DNA of 27,966 bases, taken from positions 1 through 27,966 of the forward strand of contig JBPCNZ010000096.1 in NCBI GenBank assembly GCA_051000755.1, read 5' to 3'. The stretch comes from JALZAH01 sp051000755. Its GTDB lineage: Bacteria > Actinomycetota > Acidimicrobiia > Acidimicrobiales > Palsa-688. The notes under the pieces were generated by a model. It ran no database searches, was not told where the DNA came from, and was given only the letters and a program-made list of their open reading frames with translations. Position 1 is the stretch's first letter. Every line of letters begins with the position of its first letter. Both the position numbers and the translations under genes were made by a program. Shown here one piece after another: positions 7,500-13,749 of the stretch.

Positions 7500-8375
7500 A
7501 TGCTGCGCCTGGTCCTGCCCAAGGGATCGCTCGAGAAGGCCACCCTGGACCTGTTCGAAGCCGCCGATCTGGCGGTGAACCGCAGTTCCGACGTGGCCTA
7601 CAAGGCGGACATCGACGACCCCCGGGTGGCCGAGGTTCGCATCCTGCGGCCTCAGGAGATCCCCCGCTACGTAGCCGAAGGCCTCTTCGACCTGGGCATC
7701 ACCGGTCGGGACTGGATCGAGGAGACGGGAGCGAAGGTGACGACGCTCGGCGAGCTGCGATACTCCAAGGCCACATCCAAGCCCATCAACCTGGTGCTGG
7801 CCGTGGCCGCCGACTCCCCGGTCACCTCCGTGGACGATCTCGCATCGGGGGTCCGGGTCTCCACCGAGTACCCCGACCTCACCGGGCGCTACCTGCGCTC
7901 CCACGGGATCAACGCCGAGATCCTCCTGTCCTACGGAGCCACCGAGGCCAAGGTCCCCGAGATCGCCGACGCCGTCGTCGAGATCACCGAGACCGGGCGG
8001 GCCCTGCGGGCCGCCGGGCTGCGGATCATCGAGACGGTCCTGGTGTCGCGCACCGAGCTGATCGCAAACCCGGCGGCGTACGCCGACGCCGACAAGTGTC
8101 ACGCCATGGGCCAGCTGTTCAGCCTGCTCCAGGGCACCTTGGTGGCCCGTCACCGGGTGCTGCTCAAGTTGAACGTGGCCGCTTGCGATCTCGACGCCAT
8201 CATCGGCCTGGTGCCGGCGATGCGTTCGCCCACGGTGTCCAAGCTGTTCGGGGAGGAGAGCTATGCGGTGGAGGCCGTCGTCCCCAAAGAGACGATCAAC
8301 ACCCTGATCCCGGCCTTGAAGGACCACGGTGCCTCCGACATCCTCGAGCTGCCCATCGCCAAGGTCATCCCGTGA
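7500..8375 (+). CDS. hisG: ATP phosphoribosyltransferase (long form)
   Basis: Catalyses the first committed step of histidine synthesis, joining ATP and PRPP. The 291-residue length and the C-terminal domain (residues ~215-290, including VVPKETINTLIPALKDHGAS) mark the long, histidine-inhibited form, which needs no HisZ. The substrate-binding signatures are LPKGSLEKATLDLFEAA at the N-terminus, EGLFDLGITGRDW, and the PRPP-loop region EIADAVVEITETGRALRAAG. The ATG at 7500 follows the ribH stop by 3 bases. No other histidine gene is in the window. Its place after ribH is seen in other actinobacteria. Confidence 0.95.
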   Translation: MLRLVLPKGSLEKATLDLFEAADLAVNRSSDVAYKADIDDPRVAEVRILRPQEIPRYVAEGLFDLGITGRDWIEETGAKVTTLGELRYSKATSKPINLVLAVAADSPVTSVDDLASGVRVSTEYPDLTGRYLRSHGINAEILLSYGATEAKVPEIADAVVEITETGRALRAAGLRIIETVLVSRTELIANPAAYADADKCHAMGQLFSLLQGTLVARHRVLLKLNVAACDLDAIIGLVPAMRSPTVSKLFGEESYAVEAVVPKETINTLIPALKDHGASDILELPIAKVIP

Positions 8376-8605
8376 CCGCAGCACCTATGGGGACCGCGGC
8401 GGGGATCGTCGTCACCTTCGACGAGGCGGTCGGCCTCGGGACAGTCCGTACCGGAGACGGTAGCCAGCTGAGGTTCCACTGCACCCAGATCGCCGATGGG
8501 AGCCGGACCATCGACCCCGGGACGCCGGTCGTCTTCGACGTCATCGCCGGCCGCCACGGATGCTGGGAGGCCGGCCACCTCCGGGCCGGCGGGCCCCGGT
8601 CCTAG
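8372..8605 (+). CDS. Small cold-shock-domain-like protein
   Basis: A 77-residue protein starting at a GTG that overlaps the hisG stop (GTGA); an in-frame ATG at 8387 is an alternative. The pattern GIVVTFDEAVGLGTVRTGDG, then LRFHCTQIADGSR, GTPVVFDV and WEAGHL follows the five-stranded cold-shock barrel. The two RNA-binding motifs are degenerate: VGLGTV replaces the usual KGFGFI, and LRFHCT replaces VFVHFS. It probably keeps the fold but lacks some stacking aromatics, so it may bind something other than single-stranded RNA. It is the last gene of the def-rib-hisG run and converges on the DUF1844 gene. Confidence 0.7.
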   Translation: MTAAPMGTAAGIVVTFDEAVGLGTVRTGDGSQLRFHCTQIADGSRTIDPGTPVVFDVIAGRHGCWEAGHLRAGGPRS

Positions 8606-8625
8606 CGGCCGTCCCTGCCAGGCAC

Positions 8626-9096
8626 CTAGGCGCCTTCGGCGGGTCCGGGCTGCGAGCCGGGGGCTGCGGATCGGGAGATCTCCACGAAGGCCATGCGCAG
8701 CTGGGACAGACCGTCGATGAGTTGGGGCTCGGCGTCACCCAACCGGCCGGCCATGCCCTCCACCAGGGCGGCGAAGCCGTCGATGGCGGTGCGGGCCTCG
8801 TTGAGCTGCGGTGGCTGGCGGGACAGGTGCAGGGCGGCCAACTCGAAGAGGCCGTAGGCATGGTTGGCGATGATGACCGCGGCGGGGGTGTGGGCCATCT
8901 GCTCGCTGAGCTCGGCCATCCGGGCCCGCACCTCCGCCTCGTCGGGCTCGCCCTCGGCCGGCGCCCCGGGGGGAGGAGGCGCCGAGCCCGCTGGCGCTCC
9001 GGGGGGCGGAGCCGACTCCGATGAGGGGGGCGGGTTGGTGCTGGCCGGCTCCCGGCGGATGGGCCGTTCACCGTCTGGCGTCCAAAGCGTGCTCAT
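8626..9096 (-). CDS. DUF1844 family protein
   Basis: A 156-residue protein of unknown function. Residues 1-52 are a Pro/Ser/Ala-rich, probably disordered segment. The rest is the DUF1844 helical core, recognisable by NHAYGLFELAALHLS, then EARTAIDGFAALVEGMAGRL and a final helix QLRMAFVEIS. The gene lies back to back with infC, a neighbourhood I associate with this family in actinobacteria. The ATG (9096-9094) is 6 bases downstream of a TAGGGT -10 box on the minus strand, so the mRNA is probably leaderless. No catalytic residues or membrane segments are visible. Confidence 0.85.
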   Translation of the reverse strand: MSTLWTPDGERPIRREPASTNPPPSSESAPPPGAPAGSAPPPPGAPAEGEPDEAEVRARMAELSEQMAHTPAAVIIANHAYGLFELAALHLSRQPPQLNEARTAIDGFAALVEGMAGRLGDAEPQLIDGLSQLRMAFVEISRSAAPGSQPGPAEGA

Positions 9097-9102
9097 TGCG
9101 CT

Positions 9103-9112
9103 ACCCTAGGTT
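9103..9112. promoter_or_regulatory. Symmetric divergent promoter core (DUF1844 / infC)
   Basis: ACCCTAGGTT contains overlapping -10-like hexamers on both strands: TAGGGT on the minus strand (9108-9103), 6 bases before the DUF1844 ATG, and TAGGTT on the plus strand (9107-9112) facing infC. Both share the palindromic CCTAGG core. The minus-strand box is the better supported because of its spacing to the ATG. Confidence 0.45.
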
Positions 9113-9211
9113 GGAAAATAGAAAAAGGAAGTGGGATGCCGTCTGCCCCCACCCGGCCACCAAAGTGTGTCATGGATTCGAGGTGCGTCCGGGTCGATCG
9201 ACCGCCGAAGA

Positions 9212-9250
9212 GGGTGGGCGTGCTTCCCGACGCCTGCCCTTGTTGTCGTT
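9212..9250 (+). terminator. Attenuator-like hairpin in the infC leader
   Basis: GGGTGGGCGT (9212-9221) can pair with ACGCCTGCCC (9230-9239), giving a 10-bp stem with two adjacent G-U pairs and an 8-base loop. It is followed at once by TTGTTGTCGTT (9240-9250), a U-rich run by the standards of this GC-rich genome. The element ends about 30 bases before the infC start. It has the shape of an intrinsic terminator, suggesting transcription attenuation of infC-rpmI-rplT, a mode known for this operon in other bacteria. Confidence 0.5.
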
Positions 9251-9281
9251 CAGGGGCCGATATCCGAGGAGTGATGTCCCA

Positions 9282-9971
9282 ATAGCCGCTGCACCTGACC
9301 AGAGCGAGCACCGGATCAACGAGAAGATCCGGGCCCGAGAAGTCCTGCTCATCGATCCCGACGGCGCCCAGCTCGGCGTCAAGCCACTGCCCGAGGCCCA
9401 GAGCATCGCTCGCCAACTCGACCTCGACCTGGTGGAGGTGGCCCCCGACGCCCGGCCACCTGTCTGCCGGATCATGGACTTCAACCGCTTCAAGTACGAG
9501 GCGGCGCAGCGGGCCAAGGAGTCCAAGCGCAGGACGACCAGCACGAGCATCAAGGAGATGAAGTACCGGCCCAAGATCGGCACCGGGGACTTCGACACCA
9601 AGACTCGCCAAGTCGCTCGCTTCCTCGGTGAAGGTCACAAGGTCAAGATCACCATCATGTTCCGCGGTCGGGAGATGAGTCACCCCGATCTCGGCAAGAA
9701 GATCCTGGATCATGTGGCCGAGACGGTGGGTGACGTGGCCAAGGTCGAATCGGCGCCCAAGCTCGACGGTCGCAACATGATCATGGTGCTCGCACCTGAT
9801 CGGCGTTCCCAGCAGGCATCGCGCTCGGGGGGCAAGGAGGCGGCGGCTACCGGCTCGTCGCCCCCACCGGCCTCCACCAACGGCTCCCAGCCCGACGCCC
9901 CGGCCGCTACTGCTGCTGCTCCGCCGCCCGCCGCTGCGGCCCCCCAGCCGGGGGCACCAGCCACCTCGTAG
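9282..9971 (+). CDS. infC: Translation initiation factor IF-3
   Basis: IF-3 binds the 30S subunit, keeps it apart from 50S and checks start-codon pairing. The N-domain runs from HRINEKIRAREVLLIDP through CRIMDFNRFKYE. The linker and C-domain include KEMKYRPKIGTGDFDTK, VKITIMFRGREM and MIMVLAPDRR. The proposed start is the ATA at 9282: it gives the normal N-terminus (AAAPDQSEHRINEK) and a strong GAGGAG at 9266-9271 lies 10 bases upstream. No ATG lies in this frame there. The nearest conventional in-frame choice, GTG 9183, would add 33 atypical residues. Rare starts are a known feature of infC and let IF-3 repress itself. A tail of about 54 Ala/Pro/Ser-rich residues extends past the usual end. 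Confidence 0.94.
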   Translation: MAAAPDQSEHRINEKIRAREVLLIDPDGAQLGVKPLPEAQSIARQLDLDLVEVAPDARPPVCRIMDFNRFKYEAAQRAKESKRRTTSTSIKEMKYRPKIGTGDFDTKTRQVARFLGEGHKVKITIMFRGREMSHPDLGKKILDHVAETVGDVAKVESAPKLDGRNMIMVLAPDRRSQQASRSGGKEAAATGSSPPPASTNGSQPDAPAATAAAPPPAAAAPQPGAPATS

Positions 9972-10010
9972 CACTCGCTCTCGTCCCACCCGCTACCGCC
10001 CGCAGTCGCC

Positions 10011-10028
10011 GGCGAAGCGGGCTTCGCC
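10011..10028 (+). promoter_or_regulatory. Strong hairpin in the infC-rpmI gap
   Basis: GGCGAAG (10011-10017) pairs perfectly with CTTCGCC (10022-10028) around a CGGG loop, in the 106-base gap between infC and rpmI. There is no U-run after it, so it is more likely an RNA processing, stability or ribosomal-protein control element than a terminator. L20-type control of rpmI and rplT would fit the location. Confidence 0.4.
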
Positions 10029-10077
10029 CCAACCGGGGTGCCAACCACCCACCCCACCCCCCAGGAGTTGACCGCAG

Positions 10078-10272
10078 ATGCCGAAGATGAAGACGGACCG
10101 TGGAGCCGCCAAACGGATCAAGGTGACCGGGACCGGCAAGCTGAAGCGGCGTCGGGCCTTTCGTTCCCACATCCTGGAGAAGAAGTCCAGCGTCCGCACC
10201 CGCCGCCTGGCTCGCCCCGCCGATGTGGCCAAGGGCGACCGCCGCGCCGTCAAGCGCATGCTCGGCCTCTGA
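10078..10272 (+). CDS. rpmI: 50S ribosomal protein L35 (bL35)
   Basis: A 64-residue, strongly basic ribosomal protein. The N-terminus MPKMKTDRGAAKRIKVTGTG is the L35 signature (MPKMKTxxxAAKRFKxTGxG), and the chain continues KLKRRRAFRSHILEKKS. An AGGAG at 10063-10067 precedes the ATG by 10 bases. It lies in the universal infC-rpmI-rplT order. Confidence 0.97.
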   Translation: MPKMKTDRGAAKRIKVTGTGKLKRRRAFRSHILEKKSSVRTRRLARPADVAKGDRRAVKRMLGL

Positions 10273-10316
10273 GTCTCACCTCTCACCTCCTCACCCCCCT
10301 ACGAAAAGGAGCTCCG

Positions 10317-10703
10317 ATGGCCAGGGTCAAGCGCGCCGTACACAGCCGGAAGCACCGCCGCGCCGTGCTCGAGCAGGCACAGGGTTACTACGGCAACAAG
10401 AGCCGCAGCTACCGTGCCGCCCACGAGCAGGTCATGCACTCCCTGCAGTACGCCTATCGCGACCGTCGGGCCCGCAAGGGCGATTTTCGCAAGCTGTGGA
10501 TTCAGCGCATCAACGCCGCGTCCCGCAGCCACGGTCTGAGCTACAGCCGGCTGATGGCCGGCCTGCGGGCCGCCGGCGTCGAGGTCGACCGCAAGGTGCT
10601 CGCCGACATCGCCGTGCGTGACGATGCGGCGTTCGCCGCCCTCGTCGAGGTGGCCCGCTCGGCGGCGCCGGTGCCGGCTCACGCCGAGTCCACCACCGCC
10701 TGA
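10317..10703 (+). CDS. rplT: 50S ribosomal protein L20 (bL20)
   Basis: Binds 23S rRNA early in 50S assembly. The 128-residue protein has the L20 hallmarks MARVKRAVHSRKHRRAVLEQ, GYYGNKSRSYRAAHEQVMHS, AYRDRRARKGDFRKLWIQRI and YSRLMAGLRAAGVEVDRKVL. An AAAAGGAG at 10304-10311, 5 bases before the ATG, is among the best ribosome-binding sites in the window, fitting high expression. About 10 extra Ala/Pro residues at the C-terminus are the only difference from typical L20. In other bacteria L20 represses its own operon by binding the mRNA; the hairpin upstream of rpmI is a candidate target. Confidence 0.97.
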   Translation: MARVKRAVHSRKHRRAVLEQAQGYYGNKSRSYRAAHEQVMHSLQYAYRDRRARKGDFRKLWIQRINAASRSHGLSYSRLMAGLRAAGVEVDRKVLADIAVRDDAAFAALVEVARSAAPVPAHAESTTA

Positions 10704-10747
10704 GCCTGGGGATCACGCTGACCCGGCTGGCCTACCGCCACCAACGG

Positions 10748-11536
10748 GTGCAACGGCTGCGGCGGCTCATGGTTCGCCGCAGTTGCCGGCTGAACGAGGG
10801 CTGCTTCGTGGCCGAAGGGGCCAAGGTGCTGGGCGAAGCCCTGGCTGCCGGTTCGCGGGTCGAGTCGGTCTACGTCGACCCCGCCGCCGCCGGTCCCGAG
10901 CTCGCCGCCCTCCTGGCCCGATGCCTCGACGCCGGCAGCCGGGTGTTCGAGCTCGACGTGGGTGTCCTGGAGCGGGTGGCCGGCACCGTCACTCCCCAGC
11001 CCGTGCTGGCGGTCGTCGGCGACGTCGACATCACCCTCGGGGAGCTGGGCGCGCTCGGGGCCGACCTGGTGGTCGTGTGTGTCGACGTGCGCGACCCCGG
11101 TAACGCCGGGACCGTGCTGCGCTCGGCCGAGGCGGCCGGCGCCGGCGGGATCATCTTCTGCGACGGCTCCGTCGACGTGTACAACCCCAAGACCGTACGG
11201 GCGTCGGCCGGGGCGGTGTTTCACATCCCCCTCGTCGCCGGGGGCGAGGTGGCCGCGGTCCTCGAGACGGTCTCGGGCTGGGGCCTTCACCGGGTCGGCA
11301 CCGCTGCCCGCCGGGGCCGGGACTACACCGAGATGGATCTGGGCCGGGCCACGGCGGTGGTGATCGGCAACGAGGCGACGGGCCTGCCGGCCGGCGCCGA
11401 AGGCGGCATCGACGAATGGTTGAGCATCCCCATGGTGGGGCGGGCCGAGTCCCTCAACGTGGGCATGGCTGCGACCCTGGTGTGCTTTGAAGCGGCTCGC
11501 CAGCGGCGGGCGACCGGGGCTGGGAGCGCCGGGTGA
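10748..11536 (+). CDS. SpoU/TrmH-family rRNA 2'-O-methyltransferase
   Basis: A knot-fold RNA ribose methyltransferase. The N-terminal L30e-like substrate-binding domain includes NEGCFVAEGAKVLGEALAAG. The three SpoU motifs are DVRDPGNAGTVLRSAEAAG, VVIGNEATGLP and the final IPMVGRAESLNVGMAATLV. The conventional GTG at 10748 gives 262 residues. Family similarity extends about ten residues further upstream (TRLAYRHQRV), reaching a CTG at 10718 with GGGGA 5 bases before it, so the true start may be that CTG. It follows rplT closely, the usual actinobacterial neighbour of infC-rpmI-rplT, and overlaps the kinase gene by GTGA. The target nucleotide is not known from sequence. Confidence 0.9.
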   Translation: MQRLRRLMVRRSCRLNEGCFVAEGAKVLGEALAAGSRVESVYVDPAAAGPELAALLARCLDAGSRVFELDVGVLERVAGTVTPQPVLAVVGDVDITLGELGALGADLVVVCVDVRDPGNAGTVLRSAEAAGAGGIIFCDGSVDVYNPKTVRASAGAVFHIPLVAGGEVAAVLETVSGWGLHRVGTAARRGRDYTEMDLGRATAVVIGNEATGLPAGAEGGIDEWLSIPMVGRAESLNVGMAATLVCFEAARQRRATGAGSAG

Positions 11537-12633
11537 CCATCGAGACGCTCACCCTCGACGCCCTGCCTGGGGCCATCATCGTGGTCGACGCCGACCGCCG
11601 CATCATCGGGGCCGGCACGGCCGTGACCCGCTTGACGGGCCACCGCCCCGACGGCCTCATCGGCGTCAAGGCGTGTGTGGTGTTCGAACCCACCGACGCC
11701 GAGGGACGCCCACTGTGGCGGGACGGGTGGGACCGGTCGGTGGCCCTGGCTTCGGTCCGCCGCTTCGCTCCGCAGGTGATCCAGGTGCGCACCGTCGGCC
11801 GAGGCCGCATGCCCGTGCGGGTCACCGGGTCCTACCAGCGCAACGAGGCGGGGGCGCCGATGGGGGCGGTGCTCTGTTTCGAGCGGACCGAGGCGGCGGC
11901 CGCCACCGACCGCAGCATCGAGATCATCTCCACGGTGAGCCACGAGCTACGGTCCCCGTTGACGTCGGTCAAGGGCTATACCAGCCTGCTGTTGCACCGC
12001 TGGGACCGCCTGCGTGACGAGCAGAAGCGGATGATGCTCGAGGCGGTCCACCACGATGCCGACCGCGTGACCCGCCTGGTCACGGAGTTGCTCGACATCA
12101 GCCGCCTGGAGACCGGTCGCCTGGTGCTCCGCCGCCAGCTCGTCGACCTGGCCGAGCTGGCGTCGTCGGTCGTGGACAAGGTCACCATGTCCTACCCGGA
12201 CCTCGAGGCGGAGGTCAGCTTCTCCGATGACGTTCCGAGAGTCTTCGCCGACCCTGACAAGATCGAGCAGGTGTTGACCAATCTGGTGGAGAACGCCTGC
12301 AAGTACGCGTCGCCGCTCGATGTGCGCATCGAGGGCCGGGTCGACGACGGAGAGGTCAGCGTGGCGGTCCATGACCAAGGTGAGGGCATCTCGGCGGAGG
12401 ACCTGCCCCAGGTGTTCACCAGGTTCTTCCGGCGCTCCGATGCCCGCCCCAGCGGTTCGGGCCTCGGTCTGTGGATCAGCCGAGGTCTGGTGGAGTCCCA
12501 CGGTGGTCAACTCCGCGCCGAGTCCCAACCGCCCGGCGGGGCCACCTTCCGTTTCAACCTGCCCCTTGCCGACCCCGCCGTCGGGCTGAAGACGGCCGGC
12601 CCCCTCGCATCGTCCCCACCCCAGGAGCCCTGA
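11533..12633 (+). CDS. Soluble PAS-domain sensor histidine kinase
   Basis: A 366-residue two-component kinase with no membrane segment. Residues ~1-115 form a PAS-like sensor domain (ALPGAIIVVDADRRIIG, VTRLTGHRPDGLIG). The HisKA helix has the phospho-acceptor His137 in VSHELRSPLTSVKGYTS. The ATPase domain has the N box with Asn254 in NLVENACKYAS, the G1 box HDQGEGI, the F box FTRFFRR and the G2 box GSGLGLWIS. A Pro-rich tail follows. No response regulator gene is adjacent, so it is an orphan. It starts with a GTG overlapping the SpoU gene stop and lies just before pheS, which makes it part of a translation operon. Its signal is unknown; a cytoplasmic cue is implied. Confidence 0.93.
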   Translation: MTIETLTLDALPGAIIVVDADRRIIGAGTAVTRLTGHRPDGLIGVKACVVFEPTDAEGRPLWRDGWDRSVALASVRRFAPQVIQVRTVGRGRMPVRVTGSYQRNEAGAPMGAVLCFERTEAAAATDRSIEIISTVSHELRSPLTSVKGYTSLLLHRWDRLRDEQKRMMLEAVHHDADRVTRLVTELLDISRLETGRLVLRRQLVDLAELASSVVDKVTMSYPDLEAEVSFSDDVPRVFADPDKIEQVLTNLVENACKYASPLDVRIEGRVDDGEVSVAVHDQGEGISAEDLPQVFTRFFRRSDARPSGSGLGLWISRGLVESHGGQLRAESQPPGGATFRFNLPLADPAVGLKTAGPLASSPPQEP

Positions 12634-12644
12634 CCATCACCGCC

Positions 12645-13742
12645 GTGCCCCCCAACCCCGACATGATCGCCATCACCGAGGCCCTCGCCGGCGTCGTCAC
12701 TGAGGGCCGGGCGGCTCTCGACGCGGCGACGTCACCCGAGATCCTCAAGGAAGCCGAGGCGGCGGTGGTGGGCAAGAGGTCGCCGCTGGCCCGTCTCCAC
12801 AACCGGCTGGCCGCGCTCGACCCCGAGGGCCGCCGTGAGGCCGGCGCCGCCATCAATGCTGCCCGGCGGGACCTCGCCGAGCTGGCCGGCCAGCGGCGCC
12901 TGCTGCTGGAGGCCGAAGCCCTCCGCCTGCGAGCCGAGAACGAGCGCCTGGACCTGACCGAGGCCATCGGCCTGGCCCGCGGCGGACGGCCCGGCGCCAC
13001 GGCCCGGTCCCTGCCCGCCCGTGGCCACCTGCACCTCGTCACCCAGACCCGCTCCGAGCTGGAGGACACCTTCGTGGCCATGGGCTTCACCGTGGCCGAG
13101 GGGCCCGAGGCGGAGACCGACTGGTACAACTTCGAGGCTCTCAACATGCCGCCCGACCACCCCGCCCGGGGCATGTGGGACACCCTGTACCTGGAGCTCG
13201 GCCCGTCGGGCACGGTGTTGCTGCGCACCCACACCTCCCCGGTCCAGATCCGGCTCATGGAGGCGACCAGCCCCCCGATCTTCGCGGTGATGCCCGGGCG
13301 CTGCTACCGCCGAGACACTCCCGACGCCCGCCACCTGCCCGTGTTCCACCAGCTGGAGGGGCTGGTGGTCGACAAGGGCATCACCTTCGGCGACCTGGCC
13401 GGGACGATCGAGACGTTCACCACCGCCTTCTTCGGACCCGGCATCCATTCCCGGCTACGCCCGTCGTACTTCCCGTTCACCGAGCCGTCCGCCGAGTTCG
13501 AGGTCACCTGCCCCATCTGCGGGGGGGAGGGCTGCCGCACCTGCTCGAATTCGGGTTGGTTGGAGCTCGGGGGCTGCGGCATGGTCGATCCGCTGGTCTT
13601 TGCCTCCGTCGGGGTCGACCCGGAGATCTACAGCGGCTTCGCGTTCGGCTTCGGGATCGACCGCCTGGCCCAGGTCCGATCCGAGCTGGCCGACATGCGG
13701 GTCCTGCTCGACAACGACGTCCGCTTCCTGTCCCAGTTCTGA
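12645..13742 (+). CDS. pheS: Phenylalanyl-tRNA synthetase alpha subunit
   Basis: Catalytic subunit of the alpha2beta2 enzyme that charges tRNA-Phe. The N-terminal coiled coil (residues ~10-95) reaches out to the tRNA. The class II core has TRSELEDTFVAMGFTV, motif 2 region PGRCYRRDTPDARHLPVFHQ and motif 3 FAFGFGIDRLAQVR. A CPICGGEGCRTC cluster resembles the cysteine pairs seen in many bacterial PheS. The protein is 365 residues from the GTG at 12645, with an alternative ATG at 12663. The AGGAG at 12623-12627 is 17 bases from that GTG and would better suit an unconventional ATC at 12636, so the start is uncertain by a few residues. Confidence 0.95.
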   Translation: MPPNPDMIAITEALAGVVTEGRAALDAATSPEILKEAEAAVVGKRSPLARLHNRLAALDPEGRREAGAAINAARRDLAELAGQRRLLLEAEALRLRAENERLDLTEAIGLARGGRPGATARSLPARGHLHLVTQTRSELEDTFVAMGFTVAEGPEAETDWYNFEALNMPPDHPARGMWDTLYLELGPSGTVLLRTHTSPVQIRLMEATSPPIFAVMPGRCYRRDTPDARHLPVFHQLEGLVVDKGITFGDLAGTIETFTTAFFGPGIHSRLRPSYFPFTEPSAEFEVTCPICGGEGCRTCSNSGWLELGGCGMVDPLVFASVGVDPEIYSGFAFGFGIDRLAQVRSELADMRVLLDNDVRFLSQF

Positions 13743-13749
13743 GGCCCCT

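Noticed and set aside
6663..8384. Open frame of 573 codons on the minus strand
   Set aside because: Antisense to ribBA, ribH and hisG; its translation is low-complexity Gly/Asp/Gln/His-rich and shows no domain.
8601..8630. Inverted repeat CCTAG...CTAGG as a bidirectional terminator between the cold-shock-like gene and DUF1844
   Set aside because: Only 5 bp with a 20-base loop and no U-run; the match mainly reflects the two TAG stop codons.
9192..9203. Perfect 12-bp palindrome GGTCGATCGACC in the infC leader
   Set aside because: Noted as a possible operator, but TCGATCGA-type palindromes are common in GC-rich DNA and no repeat of it was seen at another promoter.
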